Assembly (NCBI GenBank): GCA_020027205.1
Contig: JAHRAQ010000013.1
Location: 62,001-126,000 of the forward strand
Length of the DNA: 64,000 nucleotides
Direction: 5' to 3'
Origin: Nitrospirales bacterium
Lineage (GTDB): Bacteria > Nitrospirota > Nitrospiria > Nitrospirales > UBA8639
Under the pieces are notes generated by a model. It was not told where the DNA came from and made no database searches. It saw only the letters and a program-made list of their open reading frames with translations. A program made the position numbers and the translations under genes. How positions within the stretch are numbered: the first letter of the stretch is position 1; every line of letters begins with the position of its first letter. Of the stretch, positions 39,336-47,267 are shown one piece after another.

Positions 39336-39392
39336 TGCAAACGGATGAACATTGCCGACGTCGAACGACGGCTGGCGCCGAATTTGCGGTGA
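39336..39392 (+). pseudogene. Relic of a second metH 3' end
   Basis: Read in the metH frame, these bases encode CKRMNIADVERRLAPNLR and a TGA stop. Intact metH ends [18 protein letters not shown]. The changes are mostly conservative (D/N, V/I, E/D), as expected for the tail of a homologous metH and not for chance similarity. Nothing upstream of it resembles metH, so only the last 18 codons remain. It forms an imperfect direct repeat (40/46 bp) with 37815-37860, bracketing the DUF4139 gene. The next gene (39404) begins 11 bases after this stop. Confidence 0.75.
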
Positions 39393-39403
39393 GGGTATAT
39401 GCT

Positions 39404-40213
39404 ATGACGGTAGCGGAAATTCGTGGAAAAATCAGCAGTAGCGGCAGCAATATATCCGACCGCATGGAAGACTTGCTTACCTCGGATGTGTTCGGGCCAT
39501 TGCGTTATCTGCCTTTTGCCGAAGGGCTTTTGCCGATTTTGAGTCAGGCGCAAAATTATCATAGCGGAAAGACCCTTGAAATCGGTGATAGTAGTTCCGA
39601 AGTCCGTTTTCATTTTTGGCCGCGGCTTGAAAAATCAGAACCTGACGTACTTATTGAATGCGGCGATCACTTGCTGATGATTGAGGCTAAATATATGTCT
39701 GGAAAATCTGGAAATTTCGATGAAGATGAAGAACAAAATGGCGACAACGAGGTTGCCGCGTCCTCCGACCAACTGGCGAGGGAGTTTCAGGACTTGGAGC
39801 AATACGATGGTAATTTTTCCAAACGCTCGTTACTCTACGTAACAGCACATCGAGTGTTGCCAAAGGAAGATATTGAGTCCAGCCATAAGGCTATCAGTCA
39901 AATAGAGAATGCCGGATATGCGCTATCATACAGAGAGAACACGTATTGGTTGTCCTGGGTTAAGGTTCACGATACCATTGAAAAGTTGTCCGCCAAAAAG
40001 GGCGTATCGCATCACGAAACGTGGATACTGAAAGATATTAAGTGTTTATTAGACAGAAAAGGATTGAGAACATTCAGAGGATTTATGGACATACAAGAAG
40101 TCACACCCACCCCAAGGGAAATTTTTTATCTCAGGCTTCAAGAATACGATTGGTCGGAATTAACAAAAGTTTTCCCAGTGCCAGAGAACGTTTTTTATCA
40201 GCGAAACGGCTGA
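39404..40213 (+). CDS. PD-(D/E)XK nuclease-like protein
   Basis: A 269-residue protein from an accessory gene family. The N-terminus (SDRMEDLLTSDVFGPLRYLP) is distinctive. The core EPDVLIECGDHLLMIEAKY has the Asp and Glu-x-Lys spacing of the PD-(D/E)XK fold. A charged loop follows (NFDEDEEQNGDNE), then strands such as KRSLLYVTAHR. GAGGG precedes ATG 39404. It is AT-richer than metH and opens an island that runs to 42106. Nuclease activity is inferred from the motif; the substrate is unknown. It may act in defence or mobile-element biology. Confidence 0.7.
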   Translation: MTVAEIRGKISSSGSNISDRMEDLLTSDVFGPLRYLPFAEGLLPILSQAQNYHSGKTLEIGDSSSEVRFHFWPRLEKSEPDVLIECGDHLLMIEAKYMSGKSGNFDEDEEQNGDNEVAASSDQLAREFQDLEQYDGNFSKRSLLYVTAHRVLPKEDIESSHKAISQIENAGYALSYRENTYWLSWVKVHDTIEKLSAKKGVSHHETWILKDIKCLLDRKGLRTFRGFMDIQEVTPTPREIFYLRLQEYDWSELTKVFPVPENVFYQRNG

Positions 40214-40245
40214 TATTTTTATTCACAAACAATCGGAGGAACGTC

Positions 40246-40875
40246 ATGAATTCGGGCAACAAAAACACGATAACAAGCAATGTGGCAAACGCTTTTGACA
40301 ACATCATAAAAATTTATAGCGAAACGGCTTTGTTGTTAAAGGATTTCTCTGCTGAATTAAGCAACATGGGTTTTTCTATCTACCCCCATGGGAAAGAGAA
40401 CGCCATAGAAACTAACCACTCAAAGAGTCTGAATTCATCTCTAAATTGGCTAATAACGCAGTGCACGAGATGTTTCGTACCCGAGAATAGCAACCATAGC
40501 AAACGACATATTGCGATCACAGTTATCTTTCATATGGAGAAACATCCGAACACAGAGCCGCAAGTGATTGTGAGCGTAATGGAAAGTGACAAACACTATA
40601 GCTGGCTATATTGCGCGTACTGCAACACTGATGGCGTGAATCGCAACATTGAGAATAAATTCAAATACTCCTACAGAAGGAAAAAATTCAACCATTTCCC
40701 AGGAAGCAAGGAGAGCAATAATAAAATGATTGAATTCATCTACACTAAAGATGAACAGCATAGAGGCAGTTTCATCGCCATGCCGCTTTTGCAGATTGAT
40801 AGCGTTGAAAAAGTTAAAAAACTGGCAAATCAGATGGTTGAGTACTGGAAAGAGCGGGACGGAAAAGCAATATAG
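40246..40875 (+). CDS. Hypothetical protein of accessory island
   Basis: A 209-residue soluble protein, not recognised. It starts at ATG 40246, with CGGAGGA 5 bases upstream and 32 bp after the PD-(D/E)XK-like gene, so the two are likely co-expressed. The mid-region has cysteines (CTRCFVPE, LYCAYCN) that might bind a metal, and a strand IAITVIFHMEKHP. Codon use is AT-rich and unlike the housekeeping neighbours. It could be the partner or regulator of the upstream putative nuclease. Confidence 0.6.
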   Translation: MNSGNKNTITSNVANAFDNIIKIYSETALLLKDFSAELSNMGFSIYPHGKENAIETNHSKSLNSSLNWLITQCTRCFVPENSNHSKRHIAITVIFHMEKHPNTEPQVIVSVMESDKHYSWLYCAYCNTDGVNRNIENKFKYSYRRKKFNHFPGSKESNNKMIEFIYTKDEQHRGSFIAMPLLQIDSVEKVKKLANQMVEYWKERDGKAI

Positions 40876-40967
40876 TATCGAGCGAGGATTTGTCCCACAG
40901 CCCCTCCCCTAACCCAAATATCCCCGAACCGAGTAACGGACATCTCTCCACTGCCAAATAATCCCGA

Positions 40968-41528
40968 CTACAGGTTGAGCCTGCCCTGCGCCATATCCGC
41001 AATTTTTGTGGTGGATGCGCCCGGACTTGTTTTGTCTCCGATTACAGAAACCTTGAATTGCTCGCCTTTCTTCAACAGTTGCCTTGCATCTTCCGAACTG
41101 GACATGGAATAGAATTTTTTATCCGGAAAAAAATAAACCAGAGCATCCTTGTTCATCTTGAGCAATTGCATAATGTTGTTAAGGGATCCAGGGCTTTTTC
41201 CGTCCCAAAGCACAAAACCGGAATCCGCACGGGTCGCCATGGCCTTGTCTTTTTGGATATAAAATGCTCGATCTTTCGTTTTGGTATCAACGGACACATG
41301 ATCAACGTTCCAATTTCCAAGGTTGTTTCGACACGAAGACCCAGAACAAAAAACCGTCACTTGGCGATAATGTAATTCAGAGAAATACTTCTGAAACGCC
41401 TTGTCCGCCCCATCTGCATCCCCAACGATAATCTCGATATTCTGGTCGACCAGATGGTGAAGCCAACCACGGACTTCGTCGTCGAGCAGGTTTATCTTCC
41501 TTGATCCGGAAAGAAATACCGTCGTCAT
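40968..41528 (-). CDS. SLOG-superfamily protein (YspA/DprA-like Rossmann fold)
   Basis: A 186-residue protein. The N-terminus FLSGSRKINLL and the loop IIVGDADGADKAFQKYF are the nucleotide-binding features of SLOG domains (LOG, DprA, YspA groups). RAFYIQKDKAMATRADSGFVLWDG follows, which parallels the SLOG pattern R...M...D. A short C-terminal helical and strand region has no known motif. It overlaps the upstream phosphoribosyltransferase gene by 4 bp (ATGA). SLOG proteins bind or cleave nucleotide-derived ligands, and many occur in conflict systems. The ligand here is unknown. Confidence 0.75.
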   Translation of the reverse strand: MTTVFLSGSRKINLLDDEVRGWLHHLVDQNIEIIVGDADGADKAFQKYFSELHYRQVTVFCSGSSCRNNLGNWNVDHVSVDTKTKDRAFYIQKDKAMATRADSGFVLWDGKSPGSLNNIMQLLKMNKDALVYFFPDKKFYSMSSSEDARQLLKKGEQFKVSVIGDKTSPGASTTKIADMAQGRLNL

Positions 41529-42106
41529 CGTCTGCTCCGCGTCTTGGTCATGGTCAAGACAAAAACATTTCCCGCTCCAGCCTGTGAATATAGTTTATCC
41601 GTCGCAACCCACAATGTCGAACCCGAACGATACACGTCGTCCATCAGAAGGATATTTTTCTCTGCAAGATCATGCTTGCCCGTTAGAACCATATACTTTG
41701 TAAGCAAATCCTTCCTCGTTTCCGGATCATCAACATTTTTCAATTCCGCGCATCTTGATCGCTTTTCAATGACATCTTCCAACACAGGAACGCCTATCCT
41801 TGCACCAAACTCCCGGGCAATTTCACGAACCGGCTGAATAGCCCGGTCCCTGTTCGTTGGAGGAATCGGAATAATGGCATCCATGCTCTCCGGCCATTGA
41901 TATTGCAGCAGGAGCAAATCAACGATTTTTTCAACAGCCGATTTGTCGCCACGATTTTTCAACTGATGGACTAACTCACCCATCTCCGTACGGATGGTGT
42001 CCCAACTGTGATACCCATACTCGTTAACTCCAGTATAAACGCTCTTGAGAGTATGCACGTCACAGGCAAACCCCTTCTTCCAATTTCCCACCAGTTCAAT
42101 GGCCAT
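41525..42106 (-). CDS. ComF-like phosphoribosyltransferase
   Basis: A 193-residue phosphoribosyltransferase-fold protein. The PRPP-binding loop is ILLMDDVYRSGSTLW (two acidic residues then a G-S-T turn). The PIPPTNRDRAIQPV segment is like the PVP...R....N element of ComF. No zinc-finger N-terminus is present, unlike true ComF. It is translated together with the SLOG gene (ATGA overlap). DprA (a SLOG protein) and ComF act together in DNA uptake elsewhere, so the pairing is suggestive. Here it sits in an accessory island and no competence genes are near. Confidence 0.78.
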   Translation of the reverse strand: MAIELVGNWKKGFACDVHTLKSVYTGVNEYGYHSWDTIRTEMGELVHQLKNRGDKSAVEKIVDLLLLQYQWPESMDAIIPIPPTNRDRAIQPVREIAREFGARIGVPVLEDVIEKRSRCAELKNVDDPETRKDLLTKYMVLTGKHDLAEKNILLMDDVYRSGSTLWVATDKLYSQAGAGNVFVLTMTKTRSRR

Positions 42107-42135
42107 AACCCAATAGACAAAAATGGAACGATAAA

Positions 42136-42900
42136 TTATTCCGCACGCGCCTTAAACACAATATCCCCGAACCACGCCGTAGCCGACTCCCCGGTGTTGT
42201 CGGTGTCCGTCATCACGGCCACGCCGGAAATCATGGGCGGGTCTTCGCCGAACGCTTTTTTATAATCTTCGTAAATATTCCGCGATTCGGTCACCCACTG
42301 CCCGACTTTGGCCTGCCCGCTCTCCACGACGATCATTTGCACACGCTCCGTGAAGGGATTGGCGACCATCGTACCCACCGGGCTTTTACTCTCCCAAATA
42401 TAATTGATGGCGCCGATGGGCGGATACTGGCCGTAAAATAATCGGGCCGCTGTGTATTGGGCCTTCTCAAAAAACCCGACCTTGCCGCCGTCATATGCAA
42501 ACGTGATGTACAGCCTTGCCGGATAATCGTCTCCCGCCTTCTTTGTAACGTCGCCCTTCTCTAGGACGTTCCCGACCTTCCACCGCCATTCAACAATGGG
42601 ATACATTTTCGGATCAATGGTCATCTCCCGCGTCAACCCCGACGACGAGCCGCTACTCTCGGCTTTCACGACCACGGTGCCGTTGTCGTCCACCAACGCA
42701 TACTCGGTATGCTTTTCGATCTTTTTAAACGTGAGCGGCTTCCACGAATCCGGGAAATCCCCCCCCGCCTCCGCATCGGAAAATGTGCCTACGTAAAGCA
42801 CCGACGGCGTTTCCGCATGGAGCAGGCCCGCCATCAGAACAAAACTCGCACAGAGTCCCATCGAACATACGAAAATCGTCTTCCGCCGCATTGCGTTCAT
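42136..42900 (-). CDS. Exported DUF3047 domain protein
   Basis: A 254-residue exported protein. A signal peptide (about residues 1-27, ending LHA) is followed by a DUF3047 domain: DFPDSWKPLTFKKIEKHTEY, a strand with MYPIVEWRWKVGNVL, PARLYITFAYDGGK and a C-terminal SGVAVMTDTDNTGESATAWFGDI. The family resembles carbohydrate-binding jelly rolls but its role is unknown. AGGAGG lies 10 bases before the ATG at 42900 and 4 bases before a GTG at 42906. It is divergent from the radical SAM cluster. Confidence 0.82.
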   Translation of the reverse strand: MNAMRRKTIFVCSMGLCASFVLMAGLLHAETPSVLYVGTFSDAEAGGDFPDSWKPLTFKKIEKHTEYALVDDNGTVVVKAESSGSSSGLTREMTIDPKMYPIVEWRWKVGNVLEKGDVTKKAGDDYPARLYITFAYDGGKVGFFEKAQYTAARLFYGQYPPIGAINYIWESKSPVGTMVANPFTERVQMIVVESGQAKVGQWVTESRNIYEDYKKAFGEDPPMISGVAVMTDTDNTGESATAWFGDIVFKARAE

Positions 42901-42936
42901 GCTCACCACCCTCCTGACATTCTTCAGTTGAAAACC

Positions 42937-42965
42937 TTGACCTGTATTTCTCCGCCGATTAGAAT
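42937..42965 (+). promoter_or_regulatory. Promoter of the radical SAM cluster
   Basis: TTGACC (42937-42942), 17-bp spacer, TAGAAT (42960-42965). Predicted start near 42972, giving a leader of about 40 bases without a clear Shine-Dalgarno before ATG 43013. Confidence 0.7.
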
Positions 42966-43012
42966 GACGTTGACCATGGTGCGGTGTTCCGCCGTCCCTT
43001 TCACGTACTACC

Positions 43013-44908
43013 ATGAGAATTAATTATAATAAAGGCGGGCTGATCAGTCCACAACCGACCGGGGCCGGTCGCCGGGAATCCCGGAGCGACGGCGGGCCGA
43101 AGAAAAAGGTCATGCTGATCTTCCCGCCGGACTGGTATCCCTCCGAGCCGTACTTGAGTCTCCCGACGCTGACGGCCTTCCTCCGGCGCGCGGGGCATGA
43201 GGTCGTGCAGAAGGACGTCAATCTGGAAATGTACGACTGGTATTTCAGCGCGGACTTTCTCAAGCGCATCCTGAAACGCATTTCCCGCCAACTCGACCGG
43301 CTGAAAAAACTGGCCGGGGAACGGCCCCTCTCGGATGAAGAAACCGAACTGCAAATGGCCCTGTGCGCCTGCACCAGGTCGCACGTGGCCGACCTGATCG
43401 AACGCGCGGAGCGCGCCAAAGCCATCGTCCGTTCGCCGGATTTCTACGACGTCGACAAACTCGAATGGGCCATGCAGGTCTTTCGTGACGTCACCGCGGC
43501 CATTTCGCTGGCATACGCGCCCGCGCGGATTTGCATGCCGCCGATGGAGACGGACCTGTCCTATAAACTCTTCATGTCTTCGGACGTGCTGGCCGCCGTC
43601 GAGGATGCGCAGGTCAACGTCTACCGCGACGTCTTCGACCATCTGGTGAAGCCGGCCATCATCGCGGAGCGGCCGGATGTCATCGGCATTTCCATCGTCC
43701 TGCGACAGCAACTGTTTTCGTCCATGACCTTCTGCGCCATGATCAGGGAACAGTTTCCGAACGTCCACGTGACCATCGGGGGCAACACCGTGACGCGGTT
43801 GCGCGACGTCCTGCCGAACACGCCAAAGTTGTTTGCGCTGTTTCACAGCGCCGTGGTGTATGAAGGCGAAACGGCGTTTCTACAATTGGTGGAAGCCATC
43901 GGGACGGGGCGTGACCTGAATGAGATTCCGAACGTCCTGTGGCGGGACGACGCCGGCATTCACACGTCTCCCCTCACCTCGGCCGAGAACATGGCGGACG
44001 TGCCTCCGCCGGATTTTGACGGCCTCCCCCTGGAAAAATATTTCGTGCCGGAACCCGTCCTGCCCTATCTCGCCACGCGCGGCTGCTATTGGGGACGGTG
44101 CGAGTTCTGCGACCACGGGGAAGGCTATACGGCCGGATATCGAACCAAGAAAATTCAGGATATCATCGAGGAAGTGCGCGGCCTTCGGGACAAATATCAC
44201 ACGCGCCATTTTCACTTTACCGATGAATCGTATCCCCCGGCCCTGTTCCGCAAACTGACCCGTCACCTCAAGGAACACCGTTTGGGAATCGCATGGACCA
44301 CGCACATTCGTTTTGAGAAGAGTCTGCTTGACGATGACGTGTGGCGGGACGCCAGGGATTCGGGGTGCAAATTTCTCCACATGGGGTATGAATCCGGCAG
44401 CGAGCGGGTCCTGACGCTCATGGACAAGGCCACGACCACGGAGGTGATTCAACGCAGTTTGGCATTGTCCGCGCAACACGGGGTCTGGAACCACGTTATG
44501 GGATTTTTCGGATTCCCCGGCGAGCGGTATGAAGACGCGAAGTTTTCCATGCAATTTCTGGAAGACAACAAACAACACGTGCATTCCATCGGCTTCGGCA
44601 CGTTTGACTTGAGCAAGCACACGCCGGTGGCCAAACACCCGGAGCGGTGGGGCATCACGTATTACAAAAATCCCGAATGGGATCTGGCCATGGATTATTA
44701 CTTTACCGTGAAAGACGGTCTCGGCGTGGAAGACGCCGAGCGTGTGTTTGAAGAGTTTGAGCAGAACCATTACGCCGGCTGGGATTTGAAAATTTACATC
44801 CGCGAATACGTCTTCCTGTACGTAGCCCACTTCGGCACCAACCGGCTGCCCGCCCTCCAGTTTCGCACCGCTCCGGAAGAAAACGCGGAGGCGTTGACAA
44901 ACGTCTGA
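43013..44908 (+). CDS. B12-binding-type radical SAM protein, copy 1
   Basis: A 631-residue class B-like radical SAM enzyme. The N-terminal Rossmann region starts KKKVMLIFPPDWYPSEPYLSL and resumes at RPDVIGISIVLRQQ, with an inserted helical segment of about 130 residues between. The cluster motif is CYWGRCEFC at residues 358-366, a CX4CX2C form. FTDESYPPALF and the later MGYESGSERVLTLMDK are TIM-barrel elements. Relatives use methylcobalamin or a B12-like fold for methylation, ring contraction or sulphur chemistry. The next gene is a close paralogue starting 5 bp later. The substrate is unknown. Confidence 0.85.
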   Translation: MRINYNKGGLISPQPTGAGRRESRSDGGPKKKVMLIFPPDWYPSEPYLSLPTLTAFLRRAGHEVVQKDVNLEMYDWYFSADFLKRILKRISRQLDRLKKLAGERPLSDEETELQMALCACTRSHVADLIERAERAKAIVRSPDFYDVDKLEWAMQVFRDVTAAISLAYAPARICMPPMETDLSYKLFMSSDVLAAVEDAQVNVYRDVFDHLVKPAIIAERPDVIGISIVLRQQLFSSMTFCAMIREQFPNVHVTIGGNTVTRLRDVLPNTPKLFALFHSAVVYEGETAFLQLVEAIGTGRDLNEIPNVLWRDDAGIHTSPLTSAENMADVPPPDFDGLPLEKYFVPEPVLPYLATRGCYWGRCEFCDHGEGYTAGYRTKKIQDIIEEVRGLRDKYHTRHFHFTDESYPPALFRKLTRHLKEHRLGIAWTTHIRFEKSLLDDDVWRDARDSGCKFLHMGYESGSERVLTLMDKATTTEVIQRSLALSAQHGVWNHVMGFFGFPGERYEDAKFSMQFLEDNKQHVHSIGFGTFDLSKHTPVAKHPERWGITYYKNPEWDLAMDYYFTVKDGLGVEDAERVFEEFEQNHYAGWDLKIYIREYVFLYVAHFGTNRLPALQFRTAPEENAEALTNV

Positions 44909-44913
44909 TACCC

Positions 44914-46878
44914 ATGACGTCCCCTCTCATCCATATTGATCGCGCGGCGACGGCCGGCAGCGGGCGCAAATTAAAAACCATGTTGCTGTTCCCGCCGGAA
45001 TGGGTGCCCACCGCCCCGTACCTGGCGTTGCCCAGTCTCACGGCCGTCCTTCGGGAGCACGGGCATGAGGTCATTCAACGGGACGTCAACATTGAAATGT
45101 ACGAGTTGTTTTTCAGCGACGTGTTCCTGATTCTGACGAACGCCCGCATGGCCCAGCAGATGCGGGACCTTGATGAAAAGGCGCGGAACGACGGTTTGAG
45201 CGAGCGCGACATTGACCGAAAAACGCGGCTGCAAGAGGCCCTGGCCGGCGACGTGACGGCATTAATCGCGAACGCCGAAGAAGCGAAGCGCATCAACCGG
45301 AGCGAAGATTTCTACGACGCCGGGAAACTGGAATGGGCGTTGAACGTGTTTCGTGACGTCATGCGGTATATCTCCGCCGCGTATTTCCCCGCCTCGCTCG
45401 TGTACTACCCGATGGAAAGCAACCTGGGCTATCGCCCCGGAGTGTCGAGTGAAATTCTTGCCTGTCTGGACGACGAGCAGGTGAACGTGTACCGGGACGT
45501 CTGCCGGCAACTCGTGCTTCCCGCCGTGGAGAAAGAACGCCCCGACGTGGTCGGCGTCTCCATCGGGACGCAAATGCAACTGATCGCGGGATTCACCTTC
45601 TGCAAAATGATCAAAGAGGCATTTCCGGACGTGCACATCACGGCCGGAGGCAACGTGATGACGCGGCTTCAGGAAGATTTGGCCAAACAGGAGCCGTTCT
45701 TCACTTCCGTGTTTGATTCCGTCATTCTGTACGAAGGCGAACACGCGTTGTTGTGGCTGCTGGAAGCCCTGGTCGGCGACCGTCCACGGCAAGCCGTGCC
45801 GAATCTGATGTACAGAGACAACGGGCGCGTGCGGGTCAACACGGAGATTTATACGGAAAAAACCACGACGCTTCCGTTACCGGATTTTGACGGGTTGCCG
45901 CTGGACGCCTATTTTGTGCCCCGACGCATCCTCCCCTATCTGGCGACCCGTGGATGTTACTGGGGGCGATGCACGTTCTGCGACCACGGACAGGGGTATT
46001 TCGATCAGTATCGCGGCAAGCCCGCCGCGGACGTGATTCGTGAAGTCAAAGCCCTCAAAGACAAATATCACGCCGATCACTTTTTATTCGCCGACGAATC
46101 CTATCCGCCGGCCCTCTTCAAAAAGGTGTCGCAACTCCTGATTGAAGAGCGCGTGGACATCAAATGGACCACGTTGATTCGTTTTGAAGAAACGCTCCAG
46201 GACCCGGACGTCTGGCGGTTGGCCGCCAAAGCCGGGTGCAAGACCCTGTACTACGGGATGGAATCGGCCAATGAGCGCGTCCTGGCCCTCATGGACAAAC
46301 ACGCGCGCAAGAGCGTGATCGAACACAACCTGCGCGAAGCGGCCAACGTGGGAATCTGGAATCACGTGATGGCGTTTTACGGCTTCCCGGGAGAAACCAG
46401 AGAAGAAGCGGAAGAGACCCGGCGGTTCCTGCTGGAGAACAAGACCCACATTCATTCCGTCGAGTTGTTTTACTTTGTGGCCTACCGCCATACCCCCATG
46501 GTCAGGAATCCGGAAAAATTCGGCATGACGATTCACAAACAGGACGAGTACGACATGCCGCTCGATTATTATTACACGCTGAATGAACCGGGAGGCTTGA
46601 GTTGCCTGGATGCCATGCAGATGTGTGAAGAGTTTTATCAGAATGATTTTGAACCCTGGGCCGTGCGCATCAACGCCAGGGAGCAGATCTTTCTCTATAT
46701 TTCAGAGTTCGGCACCAACCGACTGCCGCAGATTTACGCCGCCGACCACAGTCCCGCCGACGCCCAGCCCGACACCGTGGCCGGACTGATCACGTGGCCG
46801 GTGGCCAAGGCCGACCCCGAAGGCGGCAAAGACGGGGAACCGGGGATGGCAAGGGTGGTCAGCCATTCGGCCCAGTAA
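44914..46878 (+). CDS. B12-binding-type radical SAM protein, copy 2
   Basis: A 654-residue paralogue of the upstream gene with the same layout. An N-terminal strand (KTMLLFPPEWVPTAPYLAL) is followed by the same helical insertion (KLEWALNVFRDVMRYISAAY) and RPDVVGVSIGTQMQ. The cluster motif is CYWGRCTFC at residues 348-356 (CX4CX2C), followed by FADESYPPALF. It carries an extra C-terminal tail rich in Asp and Pro. The two probably arose by tandem duplication and may act sequentially or as a heterodimer. Their strict co-location suggests one pathway, but the product is unknown. Confidence 0.85.
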   Translation: MTSPLIHIDRAATAGSGRKLKTMLLFPPEWVPTAPYLALPSLTAVLREHGHEVIQRDVNIEMYELFFSDVFLILTNARMAQQMRDLDEKARNDGLSERDIDRKTRLQEALAGDVTALIANAEEAKRINRSEDFYDAGKLEWALNVFRDVMRYISAAYFPASLVYYPMESNLGYRPGVSSEILACLDDEQVNVYRDVCRQLVLPAVEKERPDVVGVSIGTQMQLIAGFTFCKMIKEAFPDVHITAGGNVMTRLQEDLAKQEPFFTSVFDSVILYEGEHALLWLLEALVGDRPRQAVPNLMYRDNGRVRVNTEIYTEKTTTLPLPDFDGLPLDAYFVPRRILPYLATRGCYWGRCTFCDHGQGYFDQYRGKPAADVIREVKALKDKYHADHFLFADESYPPALFKKVSQLLIEERVDIKWTTLIRFEETLQDPDVWRLAAKAGCKTLYYGMESANERVLALMDKHARKSVIEHNLREAANVGIWNHVMAFYGFPGETREEAEETRRFLLENKTHIHSVELFYFVAYRHTPMVRNPEKFGMTIHKQDEYDMPLDYYYTLNEPGGLSCLDAMQMCEEFYQNDFEPWAVRINAREQIFLYISEFGTNRLPQIYAADHSPADAQPDTVAGLITWPVAKADPEGGKDGEPGMARVVSHSAQ

Positions 46879-46895
46879 CGCGCGGCATCAGGCCG

Positions 46896-47192
46896 TCACA
46901 CCGGAAAAGATTCGTGACCGGGCTGTTCCAGTCGCGCCTTCAACACGGCATACGCCGCCTCCACTTCTCTGGTCATCGCCTCCCCTTTCGTGTACATTTG
47001 CATATACTTGGCGGGATTATTGGTCAGGCCGGCATAACGAGGGGGATGCCAGGCGGCCAGGAGTTCCCGATACCGTTGATCGAGAGCGGCATGGTGAAGC
47101 GGCAACTTAAGGTTGAAAAGCACAAGCGCGCCGGTCAGCGCGTCTTCCGATGATCGAACTCGACGGTTGGATGACGACGACGGAGCGGACAT
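46896..47192 (-). CDS. Small J-like protein with HPP in place of HPD
   Basis: A 98-residue protein on the strand opposite the radical SAM genes. Helices LDQRYRELLAAWHPPRYAG and REVEAAYAVLKARLE match helices II and III of a J domain, with the turn reading HPP instead of HPD. The Asp that triggers Hsp70 is therefore missing, so it should not stimulate Hsp70 by the standard route. Degenerate J proteins often act as scaffolds. The start is ATG 47192; a longer upstream frame is antisense to the next gene and is rejected. Its placement inside the cluster may be meaningful. Confidence 0.6.
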   Translation of the reverse strand: MSAPSSSSNRRVRSSEDALTGALVLFNLKLPLHHAALDQRYRELLAAWHPPRYAGLTNNPAKYMQMYTKGEAMTREVEAAYAVLKARLEQPGHESFPV

Positions 47193-47267
47193 CGCCGGAA
47201 CGATAGCGCGACCCGGCGTTGCGCGGCAAGCATGACGCGCGGAGACCGGCAAAGAACGGAGCGGGAC

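Noticed and set aside
37815..39392. Integrated element with attL/attR at the metH end
   Set aside because: The repeats could be att sites, but there is no integrase between or near them and the copies differ at 6 of 46 positions, so recombination relic is the safer reading.
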